A DNA stretch of 64,000 nt from Pantoea sp. 18069. GTDB lineage: Bacteria > Pseudomonadota > Gammaproteobacteria > Burkholderiales > Burkholderiaceae_C. The notes beneath the pieces were generated by a model. The model ran no database searches. It was given only the letters and a program-made list of their open reading frames with translations, and was not told where the DNA came from. Positions within the stretch are counted from its first letter, which is position 1. Each line of letters begins with the position of its first letter. The DNA lies in NCBI RefSeq assembly GCF_902706035.1, contig NZ_CACSJA010000002.1:186001-250000 (forward strand), in the 5' to 3' direction. Of the stretch, positions 56,128 to 64,000 are shown one piece after another. The position numbers were made by a program, and so were the translations under genes.

Positions 56128-58197
56128 ATGTCTGCACGCAAGATCTTCGCCACCACAGCCCTGCCCTACGCCAACGGCAACTTCCATATCGGTCACATCA
56201 TGGAGTACATCCAGGCCGACATCTGGGTGCGCTTCCAGCGAATGCAGGGCAATGATGTGAACTTCGTCGGTGCCGACGACGCCCATGGCGCGCCCATCAT
56301 GATTGCCGCCGAAAAGGCCGGCATCACGCCCCAGCAATTCGTCGCCAACATCGCCGCCGGACGCAAGCAGTACCTCGACGGCTTTCACATCCAGTTCGAC
56401 AACTGGCACAACACCGACGGCGAAGAGAACCATATTCTCGCCAAGCAGATCTACCAGGACCTGAAGAAGGCCGGCTTCATCGACACCAAGGTCATCGAGC
56501 AGTTCTTCGACCCCGAGAAGAACATGTTCCTGCCCGACCGCTTCATCAAGGGCGAGTGTCCCAAGTGCCACGCCAAGGACCAGTACGGCGACAACTGCGA
56601 AGTCTGCAGCGCGGTCTACGCGCCCACCGACCTGATCAACCCCTATTCGGCGCTCAGCGGCGCCCAGCCCGTGCTCAAGAGCTCGGAGCATTTCTTCTTC
56701 CGCCTGTCGGACCCGCGCTGCGTGGAGTTCCTGCAGGAATGGACGCAAAACGGCAAGCACGTGCAGCCCGAAGTGGCCAACAAGGTCAAGGAATGGTTCA
56801 GCGTACGCACCAATGCCGACGGCTCGACCAGCGAAGGCCTGGGCGACTGGGACATCTCGCGCGACGCGCCTTATTTCGGCATTGAAATTCCCGACGCGCC
56901 GGGCAAGTACTTCTACGTCTGGCTGGACGCGCCCGTGGGCTACCTGGCCTCGCTCAAGAACCTGCTCGACCGCCGCGGCGAAGACTACGCGGCCTACATG
57001 GCCGACGAACAGCTCGAGCAGTACCACTTCATCGGCAAGGACATCGTGACCTTCCACACGCTGTTCTGGCCCGCGATGCTCAAGTTCAGCGGCCGCAAGA
57101 CGCCCACGCAGATCTTCGTGCACGGCTTCCTCACCGTGAACAACGGCGAGAAGATGAGCAAGAGCCGCGGCACGGGCCTGGACCCGCTCAAGTACCTGAG
57201 CCTGGCGATGAACCCCGAGTGGCTGCGCTACTACCTGGCCGCCAAGCTCAATGGCCGCAATGAAGACATAGACTTCAACCGCGAAGACTTCATGGCCCGC
57301 GTCAACAGCGACCTGATCGGCAAGTTCGTCAACATCGCGTCGCGCGCCGCGGGCTTCCTGTCCAAGCGCTTCGAAGGCCGGCTCGCCGCCCTGGGCGCCG
57401 AAGGCCAGGCCCTGCTCGAGCAGCTGCGCGCCCAGGCGCCGGCCATTGCCGAAGCCTTCGAGAAGCGCGACACCGCGCGCGCCGTGCGTGAAACCATGCT
57501 GCTGTGCGACCGCGTCAACGCATACGTCGATGCCAACAAGCCCTGGGAACTCGCCAAGCTCGAAGGCATGGACGCACGCCTGCAGGAAGTCTGCACGACC
57601 TGCATCGAAGCCTTCCGCCTGCTCGCGGTCTACCTCAAGCCCGTGCTGCCCGCGGTCGTGCAGCAGGTCGAAGCCTTCCTCAACGTCGCGCCGCTGACCT
57701 TCGCCGATGCGCAGCAACTGCTGGGTGCAGGCCATGTCATCGGCAAGTACGAGCACCTGCTGCAGCGCGTCGACGTCAAGCAGCTCGACGCGCTGTTCGA
57801 GGCGCCGCCCGCGCCCGTCGCCGAAAAGATCCTGCCCGGCGGTGAAGAGATCGCCGAAACGATTGGCATTGCCGACTTCGCCAAGGTCGACCTGCGCATC
57901 GCGAAGATCGTCGACTGCGAAGCCGTCGAAGGCTCGACCAAGCTGCTGCGCCTGACGCTGGACGCGGGCGAAGGCCGCACGCGCAATGTCTTCAGCGGCA
58001 TCGCCAGCCACTACCAGCCTGCCGACCTGATCGGCAAGCACACCGTGCTGGTCGCCAACCTCGCGCCGCGCAAGATGAAGTTCGGCATTTCCGAAGGCAT
58101 GGTGCTTGCCGCAAGCCACGCCGACGAAAAGGCCCAGCCCGGCATCTACGTGCTCGAGCCCGTCGCTGGCGCGACTCCCGGCATGCGTATCCATTGA
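56128..58197 (+). CDS. metG: Methionyl-tRNA synthetase
   Basis: A 689-residue class I synthetase. HIGH at 20-23 ([14 protein letters not shown]), KMSKS in [18 protein letters not shown], zinc-knuckle cysteines in [19 protein letters not shown], and a C-terminal Trbp111-like tRNA-binding domain (about 585-689: [35 protein letters not shown]) for dimerisation. Normal length for the MetG1 type. A dispersed repeat begins 7 bp after the stop. Confidence 0.97.
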   Translation: MSARKIFATTALPYANGNFHIGHIMEYIQADIWVRFQRMQGNDVNFVGADDAHGAPIMIAAEKAGITPQQFVANIAAGRKQYLDGFHIQFDNWHNTDGEENHILAKQIYQDLKKAGFIDTKVIEQFFDPEKNMFLPDRFIKGECPKCHAKDQYGDNCEVCSAVYAPTDLINPYSALSGAQPVLKSSEHFFFRLSDPRCVEFLQEWTQNGKHVQPEVANKVKEWFSVRTNADGSTSEGLGDWDISRDAPYFGIEIPDAPGKYFYVWLDAPVGYLASLKNLLDRRGEDYAAYMADEQLEQYHFIGKDIVTFHTLFWPAMLKFSGRKTPTQIFVHGFLTVNNGEKMSKSRGTGLDPLKYLSLAMNPEWLRYYLAAKLNGRNEDIDFNREDFMARVNSDLIGKFVNIASRAAGFLSKRFEGRLAALGAEGQALLEQLRAQAPAIAEAFEKRDTARAVRETMLLCDRVNAYVDANKPWELAKLEGMDARLQEVCTTCIEAFRLLAVYLKPVLPAVVQQVEAFLNVAPLTFADAQQLLGAGHVIGKYEHLLQRVDVKQLDALFEAPPAPVAEKILPGGEEIAETIGIADFAKVDLRIAKIVDCEAVEGSTKLLRLTLDAGEGRTRNVFSGIASHYQPADLIGKHTVLVANLAPRKMKFGISEGMVLAASHADEKAQPGIYVLEPVAGATPGMRIH

Positions 58198-58204
58198 AGT
58201 GAAG

Positions 58205-58357
58205 CACCCCCTGAGCCGCTTACGCCGGAGGGCCGGCCCCGGCTTCCCCCTCTCAACCTTCGGTGGAGGGGGACGGCACCCTCGCTGCGGGACGGCCCTT
58301 GCTCGGCGCCCCCACGCTGGGACAAGCCAGTTTTAGAGGCTACGGACGATGCAAGCA
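58205..58357 (+). repeat. Post-stop dispersed repeat, copy D (after metG)
   Basis: CACCCCCTGAGCCGCTTACG begins 7 bp after the metG stop. Hairpin CCCCCTC...GAGGGGG, GGCCCTTGCTCGGCG and the tail GGCTACGGACGATGCAAGCA match copy C. Confidence 0.78.
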
Positions 58358-58383
58358 CGATGGATAACCAAGACATGCACAGC

Positions 58384-58662
58384 ATGACGCTAACAATTCA
58401 ACCCCTGAAATTATCGCGCTGGCTGCTCGTGGGCAGCGCCCTGGGCCTGCTCGGCGGCTGCGCGGTGGTCGCCGTGACTTCGGCGGCCGTGAGCGTCACG
58501 GCCGGCGTGGTCGGCCTCGCGGCCGACGCCGCCGTGGGCACGGTGCGCATCGCGGGCAAGGGAATAGGCAAGGCCGCGGACGCGCTGATGGACGACGATG
58601 TGCCCGCGGCTGCGGACACCAGCGGCGTGAACATCAACTACAACATCGCGCCTGCGCCCTGA
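58384..58662 (+). CDS. Small lipoprotein
   Basis: 92 residues from the ATG at 58384, chosen because it gives a standard-length signal; upstream ATGs at 58360 and 58375 are possible. Lipobox LLGGC with Cys26. The mature part is a glycine/alanine/valine-rich stretch (VSVTAGVVGLAADAAVGTVR, IAGKGIGKAADALM) that could be a hydrophobic or amphipathic segment, followed by an acidic tail ending INYNIAPAP. Similar short lipoproteins occur in related bacteria; the function is unknown. Confidence 0.72.
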   Translation: MTLTIQPLKLSRWLLVGSALGLLGGCAVVAVTSAAVSVTAGVVGLAADAAVGTVRIAGKGIGKAADALMDDDVPAAADTSGVNINYNIAPAP

Positions 58663-58696
58663 ATTTTGGCGGCACGGCTCGTTCCGAAGCTGCTGC

Positions 58697-58811
58697 GCTT
58701 CGACAGGCTCAGCGCGAACGGAGGGGGAGGTCATGCCTTATTTTGTATTGCACAGGCCCAAACCCCGTTCGTGGTGAGCCAGCCTGGGCGGCCCCGTCGA
58801 ACCACGAACGC
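58697..58811. repeat. REP-like repeat pair between lipoprotein genes
   Basis: CTTCGACAGGCTCAGCGCGA..CGG and, 65 bp later, CCGTTCGTGGTGAGCC with CGTCGAACCACGAACG. Same type as at 19264-19371. Confidence 0.6.
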
Positions 58812-58833
58812 CCTGCCCTATGGCTTGACCCAG

Positions 58834-59331
58834 TCAGGGCCCATCGCGCTGCACCAAACTGCGTGAAGTCCGCAACACCCGCCCATCGGGCCCGAACGTC
58901 ACCGTGAACAGCATCTCCGTGGTCGGCGGATCGATATAACGCCAGTCCCAGTCGGTTTCCTGCTTGCGTTCATAGGTCATGCGCTTGGCCGGCTTGCCCA
59001 GCATGCGGCGCACTTCCTGCTCGGTCATTCCCGCGCGGACCTGGTCGAACACATGCGGCGCAACCACCTGGCGCAGCGCCGTCATCGTGCCGCCGGGGCC
59101 GATGGTGATCATGTAGTTCTGGTGGCCCGCGGGCTGGCGGTTGTATTCGAAAGTGCGCGAGCCGTCGGCTTCCTGCCAGATGTTCTCGGGCTCGCCAAAG
59201 CGGGCGCGCACGTCGACTTCGGTCGACACATCCTCTTCCAGTTCGCGTATGCGCCGCTCGTCGCAACCGACCAGCGACAGCAGGCCAAAGACGGCAGCAA
59301 GGGCCGTGGCCCAAGGGGTGACTCGTTTCAT
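58834..59331 (-). CDS. SmpA/OmlA-like lipoprotein
   Basis: 165 residues. Signal peptide with lipobox LSLVGC (Cys23). The mature part holds GMTEQEVRRMLGKPAKRMTY and, earlier, DVRARFGEPENIWQEADGSR, two copies of the 'G.t...v...lG.P' pattern of the SmpA/OmlA/BLIP-like fold, and ends with a strand pair FTVTFGPDGRVLRTSRS. BamE is the best-known relative, but this protein is longer and duplicated, so a direct BamE role is not claimed. Confidence 0.78.
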   Translation of the reverse strand: MKRVTPWATALAAVFGLLSLVGCDERRIRELEEDVSTEVDVRARFGEPENIWQEADGSRTFEYNRQPAGHQNYMITIGPGGTMTALRQVVAPHVFDQVRAGMTEQEVRRMLGKPAKRMTYERKQETDWDWRYIDPPTTEMLFTVTFGPDGRVLRTSRSLVQRDGP

Positions 59332-59378
59332 CGCGCCTTGTCCCGTAAAATCATGGATTCCTAAGAGGTTAACAGTCC

Positions 59379-59582
59379 ATGTCCATTTTCGCCCGCCCCG
59401 ATTACAAATCCGACACCACCCAGTTCATCGAGCAGTTGCGCGCGCAAAAGCCCGACCTCGAGGCACGCCAGCTCGCCGGCCGGGCCCTGCTCTGGGACAA
59501 GGACGTGGACAGCGAGATCTGGCAGGAATACCGCGCAGGCCGCGTGCAGCAACAGCCCTACGTCTACCAGACCAAGGCCTGA
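59379..59582 (+). CDS. DUF3460 family protein
   Basis: 67 residues: MSIFARPDYKSDTTQFIEQL, then a WDKDVDSEIWQEYRAGRVQQ segment ending QPYVYQ. This short family is confined to betaproteobacteria and typically sits in front of scpA, as here (43 bp). TAAAAT at 59348-59353 could be a -10 element. Function unknown; translational or regulatory linkage with scpA is possible. Confidence 0.85.
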   Translation: MSIFARPDYKSDTTQFIEQLRAQKPDLEARQLAGRALLWDKDVDSEIWQEYRAGRVQQQPYVYQTKA

Positions 59583-59625
59583 GCCCCCGGCCCTTGTCCG
59601 CCCCATGGCTGACGACCGCTGATTC

Positions 59626-60498
59626 ATGAGTGGCCTGACCGACGGCGCGCTTGCCATCGCCCCGGGCGAAGCCCCTGCCGTGGCGCTCGCCCCCGACGGC
59701 TTGGTGGACATCGTCGACCGGGTAGCTTTGGCGCGCCTGTATGGCGAGCCGCTGTTCGCGCTGCCCAACGACCTCTATATTCCGCCCGACGCGCTCGAAG
59801 TCTTCCTCGAAGCCTTTGAAGGTCCGCTGGACCTGCTGCTCTACCTGATCCGCAAGCAGAACTTCAACATCCTCGACATTCCGATGCTGAGCGTCACGCG
59901 CCAGTATCTGCGCTACGTCGAGGAAATCCGCAGCCGCAACCTCGAGCTTGCCGCCGAGTACCTGCTGATGGCCGCGATGCTGATCGAGATCAAGTCGCGC
60001 ATGCTGCTGCCGCCGAAGAAGTCGGCCGATGCGCTCGAAGCCGAGGACCCGCGCGCCGAACTCGTGCGCCGGCTGCTCGAGTACGAGCAGATCAAGCTGT
60101 CGGCGGCGCGCCTGGGCCAGCTGCCCCAGCATGGCCGCGACTTCCTCAAGGCCCAGGTGCACATAGAGCAAAGCCTGCAGCCGCGCTTTCCCGACCTCGT
60201 GCCAGGCGAGCTGCAGCAGGCCTGGCAGGACATCCTCAAGCGCGCGACCCTGGTCCAGCACCACCGCATCACGCGTGAAGAACTCAGCGTGCGCGAATAC
60301 ATGAGCCAGATTCTCAAATCGCTGCAAGGCAAGCGCTTCGTGCCGTTCGAAGACCTGTTCGAGCCCGCGCGCGGCTCTACGGTGCTGGTGGTGACCTTCA
60401 TCGCCCTGCTCGAGCTGGCCAAGGAAACGCTGATCGAGATCACCCAGGCCGAGGCCTTTGCACCGATATACGTCAGATTGGCCTACACACCGCTTTAA
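59626..60498 (+). CDS. scpA: Segregation and condensation protein A
   Basis: A 290-residue kleisin that bridges the SMC heads in the condensin-like complex. After a ~50-residue N-terminal extension come EAFEGPLDLLLYLIRKQNFN, AAEYLLMAAMLIEIKSRMLL and DPRAELVRRLLEYEQIKLSA. The C-terminal winged helix ends with VVTFIALLELAKETLIEITQ. No scpB gene is adjacent. Confidence 0.94.
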   Translation: MSGLTDGALAIAPGEAPAVALAPDGLVDIVDRVALARLYGEPLFALPNDLYIPPDALEVFLEAFEGPLDLLLYLIRKQNFNILDIPMLSVTRQYLRYVEEIRSRNLELAAEYLLMAAMLIEIKSRMLLPPKKSADALEAEDPRAELVRRLLEYEQIKLSAARLGQLPQHGRDFLKAQVHIEQSLQPRFPDLVPGELQQAWQDILKRATLVQHHRITREELSVREYMSQILKSLQGKRFVPFEDLFEPARGSTVLVVTFIALLELAKETLIEITQAEAFAPIYVRLAYTPL

Positions 60499-60616
60499 TT
60501 CCCCCTCTGCCTTGCCGCACCAACGTGCTGCCATGCGCAGAACGTGAATAGTGCACATGGCTCCGGGTTCTACCCAGCCCCGGCCGGTCCGGGCAAACTT
60601 TCTCTCTGGTATTGCC

Positions 60617-62209
60617 ATGGCATTGCATGATTTCGATGTACTCATAGTGGGCAGCGGCCTGGCCGGGCTCACGGCCGCGCTCGAGCTCGCGGCCACGCAC
60701 CGCGTCGCGGTGCTGACCAAGCGCGGCCTCGACGACGGCGCGAGCAACCAGGCCCAGGGCGGCATTGCCGCGGTGCTCGCCGAAGACGACAGTTTCGACG
60801 CCCACGTCAATGACACGCTGATCGCCGGCGCCGGTCTGAGCGACCTGCCCGCGACGCGCCAGGTGGTCGAGAATGCACCCGCGGCGATTGCCTGGCTGCA
60901 GTCGCTGGGCGTTCCGTTTTCCGAGGAAAACGGCGAGCTGCACCTCACGCGCGAAGGCGGGCACAGCGCGCGGCGCATCGTGCACGCGACCGACGCGACC
61001 GGCGCGGCCGTGCAGCGGCAACTGATCGCCACGGTGCGGCGCACGCCCGGCATCACGGTGCTCGAGGACCACACGCTGGTCGACGTGATCACCTCGACCC
61101 GGCTGGGCCTGCCCGGCGCGCCGCGCTGCCTTGGCCTGTACGCGCTCAACGGCGCGACCGACGAAGTCGATACCTTCCGCGCCCCGCACACCCTCCTGGC
61201 CACGGGCGGCGCGGGCAAGGTCTACCTCTACACCACCAACCCCGACACCGCGACCGGCGACGGCATCGCGGCCGCCTGGCGCGCGGGCTGCCGCGTGGCC
61301 AACCTCGAATTCATCCAGTTCCACCCGACCTGCCTCTACCACCCGCACGCCAAGTCCTTCCTGATCAGCGAAGCCGTGCGCGGCGAAGGCGGCCGGCTGT
61401 TGCTGCCGGCCGCGCTCGGCGGCCTGCGCTTCATGGACGAGCATGACGAACGCGCCGAACTCGCGCCGCGCGACATCGTCGCGCGGGCCATAGACTTCGA
61501 GATGAAGAAGCACGGGCTGGACTGCGTCTACCTCGACATCTCGCACCAGAGCCCCGAATTCCTGCAGGCCCACTTCCCCAACATCCTGGCCAAATGCCTG
61601 GAACTGGGCATAGACATCACGCGCGAGCCGATTCCCGTCGTGCCCGCAGCGCACTACACCTGTGGCGGCGTGCTCACCGACCTGGCCGGACGCACCGATG
61701 TCGCCGGCCTGATGGCGATAGGCGAAGCGGCCTGCACGGGACTTCACGGCGCCAACCGGCTGGCCAGCAACTCGCTGCTCGAATGCATGGTGTTCGCGCG
61801 CAGCGCAGCCGAGGCGATCCGCGCGGCGGCCCCCGCCCAGACCTGCGCGCTGCCCGGCTGGGACGACAGCCGGGTCACGGACGCCGACGAGGCCGTGGTG
61901 ATCGCGCACAACTGGGACGAGCTGCGCCGCTTCATGTGGAACTATGTGGGCATCGTGCGCAGCAACAAGCGCCTGGAGCGCGCGGCCCGGCGCATCGCCT
62001 TGCTCACCGCCGAAATCGACGAGTTCTACGCGCGCTTTCATGTCTCGCGCGATCTGCTCGAGCTGCGCAACCTGGTGCAGGTCGCCGAGCTCATCGTGCG
62101 CTCGGCGCAGATGCGCCACGAAAGCCGCGGCCTGCACTACAGCCGCGACTATCCCGCGCTGGCCGCGCCCAGCGCCCCCACCATCCTGGTGCCGCCGGCG
62201 ACCCGCTGA
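60617..62209 (+). CDS. nadB: L-aspartate oxidase
   Basis: A 530-residue FAD enzyme that oxidises L-aspartate to iminoaspartate, the first step of NAD synthesis. FAD-binding [15 protein letters not shown] (10-24), [20 protein letters not shown], the active-site segment [30 protein letters not shown] and [17 protein letters not shown]. The start at 60617 ([14 protein letters not shown]) is chosen over an upstream in-frame ATG. nadA and nadC are not in the window. Confidence 0.93.
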   Translation: MALHDFDVLIVGSGLAGLTAALELAATHRVAVLTKRGLDDGASNQAQGGIAAVLAEDDSFDAHVNDTLIAGAGLSDLPATRQVVENAPAAIAWLQSLGVPFSEENGELHLTREGGHSARRIVHATDATGAAVQRQLIATVRRTPGITVLEDHTLVDVITSTRLGLPGAPRCLGLYALNGATDEVDTFRAPHTLLATGGAGKVYLYTTNPDTATGDGIAAAWRAGCRVANLEFIQFHPTCLYHPHAKSFLISEAVRGEGGRLLLPAALGGLRFMDEHDERAELAPRDIVARAIDFEMKKHGLDCVYLDISHQSPEFLQAHFPNILAKCLELGIDITREPIPVVPAAHYTCGGVLTDLAGRTDVAGLMAIGEAACTGLHGANRLASNSLLECMVFARSAAEAIRAAAPAQTCALPGWDDSRVTDADEAVVIAHNWDELRRFMWNYVGIVRSNKRLERAARRIALLTAEIDEFYARFHVSRDLLELRNLVQVAELIVRSAQMRHESRGLHYSRDYPALAAPSAPTILVPPATR

Positions 62210-62247
62210 GCACGCTACCTGCCCGTTTTTTCATCGAGGAGACTTCC

Positions 62248-62607
62248 ATGCCCCATCTTTGCGTCGAATACAGCGCCAACCTGGCCGACCTGCCCGAACA
62301 GCAGATGCTCACCGAGCTCGTGAACAGCGTCTGCAACCACCCGACCATCGCCGATGAGTTCGACGTCAAGGGCCGCATCGCGAAGACGCAGCAATACGTG
62401 ATCGGCACCGTTGCGGCCTCGCGGGGCTTCATCCACGCCGAGCTGCGGCTGCTGTCGGGCCGCACGCCCGAAGTCAAGAAGGAACTGTCGGACCGCATCG
62501 CCGACGTACTGCGCCGCCTCACGCCCCACCCCGAAGGCATGCTGGTGCAGGTCAGCGTGGAAATCAGCGACATGGACCGCGGCAGCTACCACAAGAGCAA
62601 GCTCTGA
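62248..62607 (+). CDS. 5-carboxymethyl-2-hydroxymuconate isomerase-like tautomerase
   Basis: 119 residues. GAGGAGAC lies before the ATG at 62248. The N-terminus MPHLCVEYSANLADLPEQQM matches the CHMI family of the tautomerase superfamily, in which Pro1 is the catalytic base after Met removal. AELRLLSGRTPEVKKELSDR and VQVSVEISDMDRGSYHKSKL complete the fold. No other homoprotocatechuate genes are near, so the physiological substrate may differ. Confidence 0.85.
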   Translation: MPHLCVEYSANLADLPEQQMLTELVNSVCNHPTIADEFDVKGRIAKTQQYVIGTVAASRGFIHAELRLLSGRTPEVKKELSDRIADVLRRLTPHPEGMLVQVSVEISDMDRGSYHKSKL

Positions 62608-62713
62608 GCGCCGGCCCGGCGGGGCCGCCGGGACAGTCAGGCAGGGCCACGGCCTACAACACCGGGCCAGGTCGCGCCACATAGTGTGAAGCTACCCCCA
62701 AAAGGAGCCCACG

Positions 62714-64000
62714 ATGCCACGACAGCCCGCCAAGCCCACGCCCGCCAAGACCCGCGATCCGGCCCCCAGCGGCCAGGGGGGTGAACCCCAGCATCAGGCC
62801 GGCGGCACGCACCCCGTGCTGACCACCCAGCAGGGCATCGCCGTTCCCGACAACCAGAACTCGCTGCGCAGCACGCCGCGCGGCCCGACCCTGCTCGAGG
62901 ACTTCATCCTGCGGGAGAAGATCACCCATTTCGACCATGAGCGCATTCCCGAGCGCGTGGTGCACGCACGCGGCAGCGGCGCGCATGGCGTTTTCGAGCT
63001 CACGCATTCGCTGGCCGAGCACACCACGGCCAAGGTGCTGTCGGAAAAAGGCCTGCGCGTGCCCGTGTTCTGCCGCTTTTCCACGGTGGCCGGCGGCGCG
63101 GGCTCGGTCGACACGCCGCGCGACGTGCGCGGCTTTGCCGTCAAGTTCTATACGCCCGAAGGCAACTGGGACCTCGTGGGCAACAATATTCCGGTGTTCT
63201 TCATCCAGGACGCGATGAAGTTCCCCGACCTGGTCCACGCCGTCAAGATGGAGCCCGACCGCGCGTTCCCCCAGGCCGCGAGCGCGCACGACACCTTCTG
63301 GGATTTCATCTCGCTGATGCCCGAATCCATGCACATGGTGATGTGGATCATGAGCGACCGCACCATTCCGCGCAGCCTGCGCATGATCGAAGGCTTTGGC
63401 GTGCACAGCTTCCGTCTGGTCAACGCCGAAGGCAAGAGCATTTTCGTCAAGTTCCACTGGCGCCCGGTGCTGGGGCTGCAGTCGACCGTCTGGGACGAAG
63501 CGGTCAAGCTGCAGGCGGCCGACAACGACTTCCACCGGCGCGACCTGTTCGACGCCATCAGCGCGGGCAAGTTTCCAGCCTGGGACCTGGCCGTGCAGCT
63601 GTTCAGCGAGGAAGAAGCCGACGCATTCGACTTCGACCACCTCGATGCGACCAAGCTCGTTCCCGAGGAACTGGTGCCGCTGCAGGTGATAGGCCGCATG
63701 ACGCTGGACCGCTGGCCCGACAACTTCTTTGCCGAGACCGAGCAGGTCGCGTTCTGCCCGGCCAATGTGCCGCCCGGCATCGACTTCTCCAACGATCCGC
63801 TGCTGCAAGGCCGGCTGTTCTCCTACCTCGACACCCAGCTCACGCGCCTGGGCAGCCCGAACTTCACGCAGATTCCGGTCAACGCACCGCAGTGCCCGTT
63901 CGCCCACAACCAGCGCGACGGCCATATGCAGATGCAGCAGCCCAAGGGCCGCGTGGCCTATGAGCCGTCCAGCCTGCAGGCCGACAGCCCGCGCGCCAGC
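62714..64000 (+). CDS. katE: Large-subunit (HPII/KatE-type) catalase, 3' truncated by window edge
   Basis: Open from the ATG at 62714 (AAAGGAG 6 bases upstream) to the window end, 429 codons, no stop. The N-terminal ~55 residues form a polar extension ([20 protein letters not shown]). Then the catalase core: [20 protein letters not shown], the haem-side His in [31 protein letters not shown], the distal Asn region [17 protein letters not shown], and the proximal haem-Tyr segment [18 protein letters not shown]. The extension and the [20 protein letters not shown] segment indicate a clade 2 large-subunit catalase; the C-terminal flavodoxin-like domain would lie outside the window. Confidence 0.9.
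   Translation, partial: MPRQPAKPTPAKTRDPAPSGQGGEPQHQAGGTHPVLTTQQGIAVPDNQNSLRSTPRGPTLLEDFILREKITHFDHERIPERVVHARGSGAHGVFELTHSLAEHTTAKVLSEKGLRVPVFCRFSTVAGGAGSVDTPRDVRGFAVKFYTPEGNWDLVGNNIPVFFIQDAMKFPDLVHAVKMEPDRAFPQAASAHDTFWDFISLMPESMHMVMWIMSDRTIPRSLRMIEGFGVHSFRLVNAEGKSIFVKFHWRPVLGLQSTVWDEAVKLQAADNDFHRRDLFDAISAGKFPAWDLAVQLFSEEEADAFDFDHLDATKLVPEELVPLQVIGRMTLDRWPDNFFAETEQVAFCPANVPPGIDFSNDPLLQGRLFSYLDTQLTRLGSPNFTQIPVNAPQCPFAHNQRDGHMQMQQPKGRVAYEPSSLQADSPRAS

Overview
The window is high-GC chromosomal DNA from a betaproteobacterium, most likely a member of the Comamonadaceae (Comamonas, Delftia or Acidovorax type). This is judged from gene content, not from a search: a Bug-family extracytoplasmic receptor inside each of two acyl-CoA gene clusters, CaiB/BaiF CoA transferases, a DUF3460 gene before scpA, an rpoZ-spoT pair, a fkpB-ispH pair, and dispersed intergenic repeats of the kind common in that family. 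Genes are tightly packed, often with ATGA, GTGA or TGATG start/stop overlaps. The high GC content produces very long spurious antisense frames, which are left out.

Layout. Bases 1-6.5 kb: two GntR/UTRA regulators, a radical SAM protein with unusual cysteine spacing, an EF-hand membrane protein of unknown role and an I78-type lipoprotein. Bases 6.5-15.4 kb: housekeeping genes. On the minus strand are hemW, rdgB, a PP2C phosphatase and a Ser/Thr kinase; on the plus strand yicC, gmk, rpoZ and spoT; then greB on the minus strand. Bases 15.4-16.5 kb: two identical tRNA-Arg(ACG) genes with near-identical terminators, enclosing two paralogous small membrane proteins.

Bases 16.7-42.1 kb form a catabolic block of acyl-CoA chemistry. 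It contains: (i) a CaiB-type CoA transferase with a divergent LysR; (ii) a minus operon of a DUF35 protein, a thiolase-fold aldolase-like protein, an acyl-CoA dehydrogenase and a hotdog thioesterase; (iii) a plus operon of a Bug receptor, a second periplasmic binding protein, an alcohol dehydrogenase and an aldehyde dehydrogenase; (iv) a long minus operon with a short-chain dehydrogenase, MaoC hydratase, crotonase-family protein, CoA transferase, thiolase, Bug receptor and acyl-CoA ligase; (v) a divergent plus operon with a FAS1/mesaconyl-CoA-type hydratase, acyl-CoA dehydrogenase, CaiB-type transferase, MmgE/PrpD protein and CitE-like lyase. The last operon has the gene complement of known itaconate-degradation loci (CoA activation, hydration, cleavage to acetyl-CoA and pyruvate). 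The block lies between tRNA genes, and related repeats sit at both of its ends in opposite orientation.

Bases 42.5-64 kb return to housekeeping functions: tRNA-Ser(CGA) directly behind serS, a CBS-domain protein, ispH-fkpB, radC, a Smr protein, an M48 peptidase with LemA, a truncated haemoglobin, a large ABC-type permease, the Fe-S carrier mrp, a degenerate restriction-endonuclease-like membrane protein, a patatin, metG, two lipoproteins, DUF3460-scpA, nadB, a tautomerase-like protein and a large-subunit catalase that runs off the end. A roughly 130-150 bp repeat sits immediately after the stop codons of spoT, a thioesterase, an aldehyde dehydrogenase and metG, always in the same orientation relative to the gene it follows.
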